Part shown: positions 18,506-20,849 of the stretch, one piece after another
Layout: each line of letters starts with the position of its first letter
Position numbering within the stretch: the stretch's first letter is position 1
DNA from: a virus
Length of the DNA: 20,849 bases
IMG/VR virus record: IMGVR_UViG_3300037189_001540
Location: 1-20,849 of that record
Reading direction: 5' to 3' (one strand)
The notes under the pieces: model-generated
What the model saw: only the letters and a program-made list of their open reading frames with translations
What the model was told of the DNA's origin: nothing
Databases searched by the model: none
Program-made: the position numbers and the translations under genes

Positions 18506-19806
18506 TTTTACCTTACAGTCCTCGGGACGTATTCATGCCGTTCCATGACAGAACGGACAGGTGGGCTTGTTTGGTGGCTCACCGAAGGGCAGGCAAGACA
18601 GTCGCTGCCATCAACGACATTATTAAACGGGCGATTACTGAGGGCAACAAGATGGCCCAGTACGCCTACATTGCCCCATTTCGCTCTCAAGCTAAACGAG
18701 TGGCATGGGATTACCTCAAGCATTACGCAGCGCCAATCACCAAAAGCACCAACGAAGCTGACCTCATGGTCGAACTGGTTAACGGCGCAAAGATCATGCT
18801 GTTCGGCTCGGACAACGCTGATGCTATGCGGGGGCTGGGTTTCAATGGGGTTTACCTTGACGAGTATGGCGACTTTAAGCCTAGCGTTTGGGGTAATGTG
18901 GTCAGGCCATGCCTTTCAGACCGGCTGGGCTGGGCGGTGTTTGGCGGGACACCCAAGGGCAAGAACCAATTCCATGACATTTACAAGGTCAGCCAATCAA
19001 CGCCTGACTGGTTTCTTACACGCCTGCCTGCCTCAGTTTCTAAGCTCCTGCCAGACTCAGAGCTTAAGGCTGCGCGTGACCAGTTAAGCCAAGACCAGTA
19101 TGACCAAGAGTACGAGTGCAGCTTTGATGCGGCTATTTTGGGCGCTTACTTTGGTCAAGAAATGCGCCAAGCTGATGACGATGGCAGGATCAGAGACTTA
19201 CCCTTTGATGCTGAGTCGCCGGTCTACACGGCTTGGGACTTGGGCTACCGAGATGACACGGCAATCTGGTTTTATCAGGTGGTCAGGGGCGAGATCAGGG
19301 TCATGGACTACTACGCAGTCTCGGGCGCAAGCATTGAGGAGATTGCTCAGGTGGTCACGGACAAGGGCTACCGCTACACGAGGCATTACCTGCCCCATGA
19401 CGCAAGGGCAAAGACGCTGGCCTCCGGCGGCAAGTCGATTGTCGAGCAACTGGCTGCACATCTTGGCGGCATGAGCAAGCTGGCTATCGTGCCTGACATT
19501 GGCATACAGGATGGTATTCAGGCGGTGCGGATGATCCTGCCAAACTGCTATTTTGACCCTAGTTGCGATGAGGGACTGGAAGCACTCAGACAGTACCAAA
19601 GAGAGTACGATGAGGACAAGAAGGCTTTTAGGCAAAATCCTCGGCATGACTGGTGCTCACATCCAGCAGATGCGTTTAGAATGTTAGCAGTGGCATACCG
19701 TCAAGAGAATAAAGACCTTACGCCGCCTAAAGGCAAAACCCTACAGACTGTCACCCTTGATGAGATGTGGGACTTTGAGACTACACACAAGCAGGAGCGA
19801 ATATGA
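18487..19806 (+). CDS. terL: Terminase large subunit (439 aa)
   Basis: GTG start 19 nt inside the upstream gene. ATPase: Walker A-like AHRRAGKT (31-38), Walker B VYLDEYGD (122-129, with D125 and E126), coupling motif FGGTPKG (152-158). Nuclease: AWDLGYRDDTAIW (D251), LPHDAR (304-307) and SHPADAFRML (D395). Together these give an intact packaging motor ATPase and an RNase H-like headful or cos nuclease. Length is usual for podo- and siphovirus TerL. It overlaps the next gene by 4 nt (ATGA), and portal lies one gene further, which is the standard packaging order. Confidence 0.95.
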   Translation: MGKREVVLPYSPRDVFMPFHDRTDRWACLVAHRRAGKTVAAINDIIKRAITEGNKMAQYAYIAPFRSQAKRVAWDYLKHYAAPITKSTNEADLMVELVNGAKIMLFGSDNADAMRGLGFNGVYLDEYGDFKPSVWGNVVRPCLSDRLGWAVFGGTPKGKNQFHDIYKVSQSTPDWFLTRLPASVSKLLPDSELKAARDQLSQDQYDQEYECSFDAAILGAYFGQEMRQADDDGRIRDLPFDAESPVYTAWDLGYRDDTAIWFYQVVRGEIRVMDYYAVSGASIEEIAQVVTDKGYRYTRHYLPHDARAKTLASGGKSIVEQLAAHLGGMSKLAIVPDIGIQDGIQAVRMILPNCYFDPSCDEGLEALRQYQREYDEDKKAFRQNPRHDWCSHPADAFRMLAVAYRQENKDLTPPKGKTLQTVTLDEMWDFETTHKQERI

Positions 19807-20078
19807 GCCAACCAGTTGCAGAAGTCGGTGCTTACAAAAACATCACCGCTACAGGCGCAGTCAGCACTGGTCCATGCCAGTTGATTGGCTTCTATGTCAA
19901 CAACACCAGCTCTGGCACTTTGGTGCTTAGAGATGGCGGCTCAGGCGGAACAGTCATGTCCGGCACGATTACACCAGCTATAGGTTTTCACCGATTCCCT
20001 GCCACTGTAGGAACTAGCCTACACGCAACTGAAGGCGGTACGCTGGATGTAACATTCTTCTTTGCCGCTGGCTTCTAA
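19803..20078 (+). CDS. Small beta-rich protein between terminase and portal (91 aa)
   Basis: ATG in an ATGA overlap with terL. The product is Gly/Thr-rich and beta-stranded (AYKNITATGAVSTGPCQLIG, FYVNNTSSGTLVLRDGGSGG, FPATVGTSLHATEGGTLDVT, FFFAAGF). It is a compact, non-membrane protein. Similar small proteins with a 'LxGFyVnNtxsGTlvlrDgGsgGtxx' pattern are found in phage structural modules as decoration or virion proteins. The position between terminase and portal fits a virion component, but the exact role is not known. Confidence 0.65.
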   Translation: MSQPVAEVGAYKNITATGAVSTGPCQLIGFYVNNTSSGTLVLRDGGSGGTVMSGTITPAIGFHRFPATVGTSLHATEGGTLDVTFFFAAGF

Positions 20079-20849
20079 TGGCTTACGAAGATAACGGCGC
20101 TTACGAGGGTGATGACCCCGGTCCGTATTGGCACGACCAGCTTGAGAACGCTGCTAAGGTGTTTGAAAAGTGGGAGAGGCGCGGTCACAAGATAGTCAAG
20201 CGTTATCGCGATGAGCGCGATGCGGTGGAAATGCCAAGGATGAAATTTAACATCCTGTGGTCAAACATCCAAGTGCTGATGCCATCACTCTATGGGCGGC
20301 AGGCCAAACCCGAAGTTTCGCGTAGGTACATGGATCAAGACCCAGTAGGACGATTGGCCTCCACAATGTTGGAGCGCGTGATCGAGTACGAAACAACGCA
20401 ATTTAACGACTTTGACAGTTCAATGGTCAACGCTGTGCAGGACAGGTTGTTGCCGGGTCGCGGCACGGTCTGGATTCGCTACGAGCCAGTCATTGTGGGC
20501 CAGCCTGAGATTGAGAACGAGCTTTCGGAAGCTGAAGAACCGCAACTGTCAAACAATGAAGAAGGCGGCGAGAGCATTGACGCTGCCCACAGTCCTGTGG
20601 ATTACGTCTATTGGAGCGACTTTGTACACAGCCCAGCCCGGACATGGGATGAAGTCTGGTGGGTTGCCCGTGCGGTCTACATGACCAAAGACGAGGGTGT
20701 TGAGCGTTTTGGCGATGTGTTCAAGAATGTTGGCCTGTCTTCACAAAACACGGATGAAGACAGCAAAAACCCAATGACGGCAAAGACCACCTATGAGAAA
20801 AAGGCAAAGGTCTTTGAAATCTGGAACAAGCGCACGTTTAAGGTGTGCT
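20078..20849 (+). CDS. Portal protein, 3' partial
   Basis: TAATG start; no stop before the right edge (257 codons visible). The sequence begins MAYEDNGAYEGDDPGPYWHD, then WERRGHKIVKRYRDERDAV, and KFNILWSNIQVLMPSLYGRQ followed by AKPEVSRRYMDQDPVGRLAS. This is the characteristic N-terminal part of a family of podovirus-type portal proteins (NILWSNxxxLxPxLYxxxPxxxVxRRxxDxDPVxRxAxxxLERxxxYE). It continues with DRLLPGRGTVWIRYEP and DYVYWSDFVHSPARTWDEVW. The portal forms the dodecameric vertex through which DNA is packaged and ejected. Only the first third or so of the gene is present. Confidence 0.85.
   Translation, partial: MAYEDNGAYEGDDPGPYWHDQLENAAKVFEKWERRGHKIVKRYRDERDAVEMPRMKFNILWSNIQVLMPSLYGRQAKPEVSRRYMDQDPVGRLASTMLERVIEYETTQFNDFDSSMVNAVQDRLLPGRGTVWIRYEPVIVGQPEIENELSEAEEPQLSNNEEGGESIDAAHSPVDYVYWSDFVHSPARTWDEVWWVARAVYMTKDEGVERFGDVFKNVGLSSQNTDEDSKNPMTAKTTYEKKAKVFEIWNKRTFKVC

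Noticed and set aside
18545-19087. 180-codon plus-strand frame in another phase of terL
   Set aside because: Trp/Ser/Thr-rich translation with no motif, fully inside the ATPase-coding region.
19198-19647. 149-codon minus-strand frame within terL
   Set aside because: Lies over the conserved nuclease domain of the terminase, with no ribosome binding site or recognisable motif.
1-20849. tRNA genes, CRISPR array, insertion sequence, integrase or attachment site
   Set aside because: No cloverleaf-like sequence, no regularly spaced repeats, no transposase or recombinase motif and no long terminal repeats were noticed on reading either strand.

Overview
This window is part of a tailed double-stranded DNA bacteriophage genome (Caudoviricetes). 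It carries a terminase large subunit followed by a portal gene, large internal virion-type proteins, a tail fibre, a holin and endolysin, a RecT/Erf-class recombination module and a replication initiator. No tail-sheath, tape-measure or baseplate genes are visible, and the portal type and the large Ala/Gln-rich virion proteins suggest a podovirus-like phage, although most of the head and tail module lies outside the window. Composition is close to 50% GC by eye and genes are packed with ATGA, GTGA, TTGA or TAATG junctions. The family set (short S74 tail protein, DUF6321-like and DUF5856-like proteins, DUF1376 initiator, YqaJ exonuclease plus Erf) resembles environmental aquatic phages of Gram-negative hosts. 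The host cannot be fixed from the sequence. No integrase, tRNA gene, CRISPR array or insertion sequence was seen.

Layout. (A) 1-5857, rightward: end of the structural module, with a partial S74-domain protein, two large putative internal virion proteins, a tail fibre with a C1q-like head and a small fibre-associated protein. (B) 5854-8485, rightward: lysis region with three small membrane-anchored proteins, a 3TM holin, two small basic proteins and a GH108 endolysin. (C) 12549 down to 8468, leftward: early operon with a 28-aa membrane peptide, Erf annealing protein, YqaJ-type exonuclease, a winged-helix protein, an NrdR-like zinc ribbon and several small conserved phage proteins. It converges on the endolysin. 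(D) 12550-12709: divergent control region with two candidate leftward promoters sharing the octamer ACTTTTCT. (E) 12710-16819, rightward: a YdaS/Cro-like repressor, two small overlapping genes, a RusA resolvase, a PAPS-reductase-like protein, conserved phage proteins, an HNH/NinZ-like protein and a DUF1376 replication protein, with a possibly structured leader at 15667-15791. (F) 16848-19806: DUF5856-like protein, glycosyltransferase, a small beta-rich protein and small and large terminase. (G) 19803-20849: a small putative virion protein and the start of the portal gene.

How it works together. The leftward early operon supplies an exonuclease plus annealing protein. The rightward operon supplies the repressor, replication initiation and Holliday-junction resolution, then runs into packaging and portal. 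The left-edge genes are the expected continuation of the same late module, so the window most likely starts at an arbitrary cut in a circularly permuted or terminally redundant genome.

The most informative anomalies are an abrupt AT-rich patch covering the tail-fibre head and half of the next gene (host-range module exchange), two places where a one-base homopolymer change would restore the tight junctions used everywhere else, and a set of very small genes.
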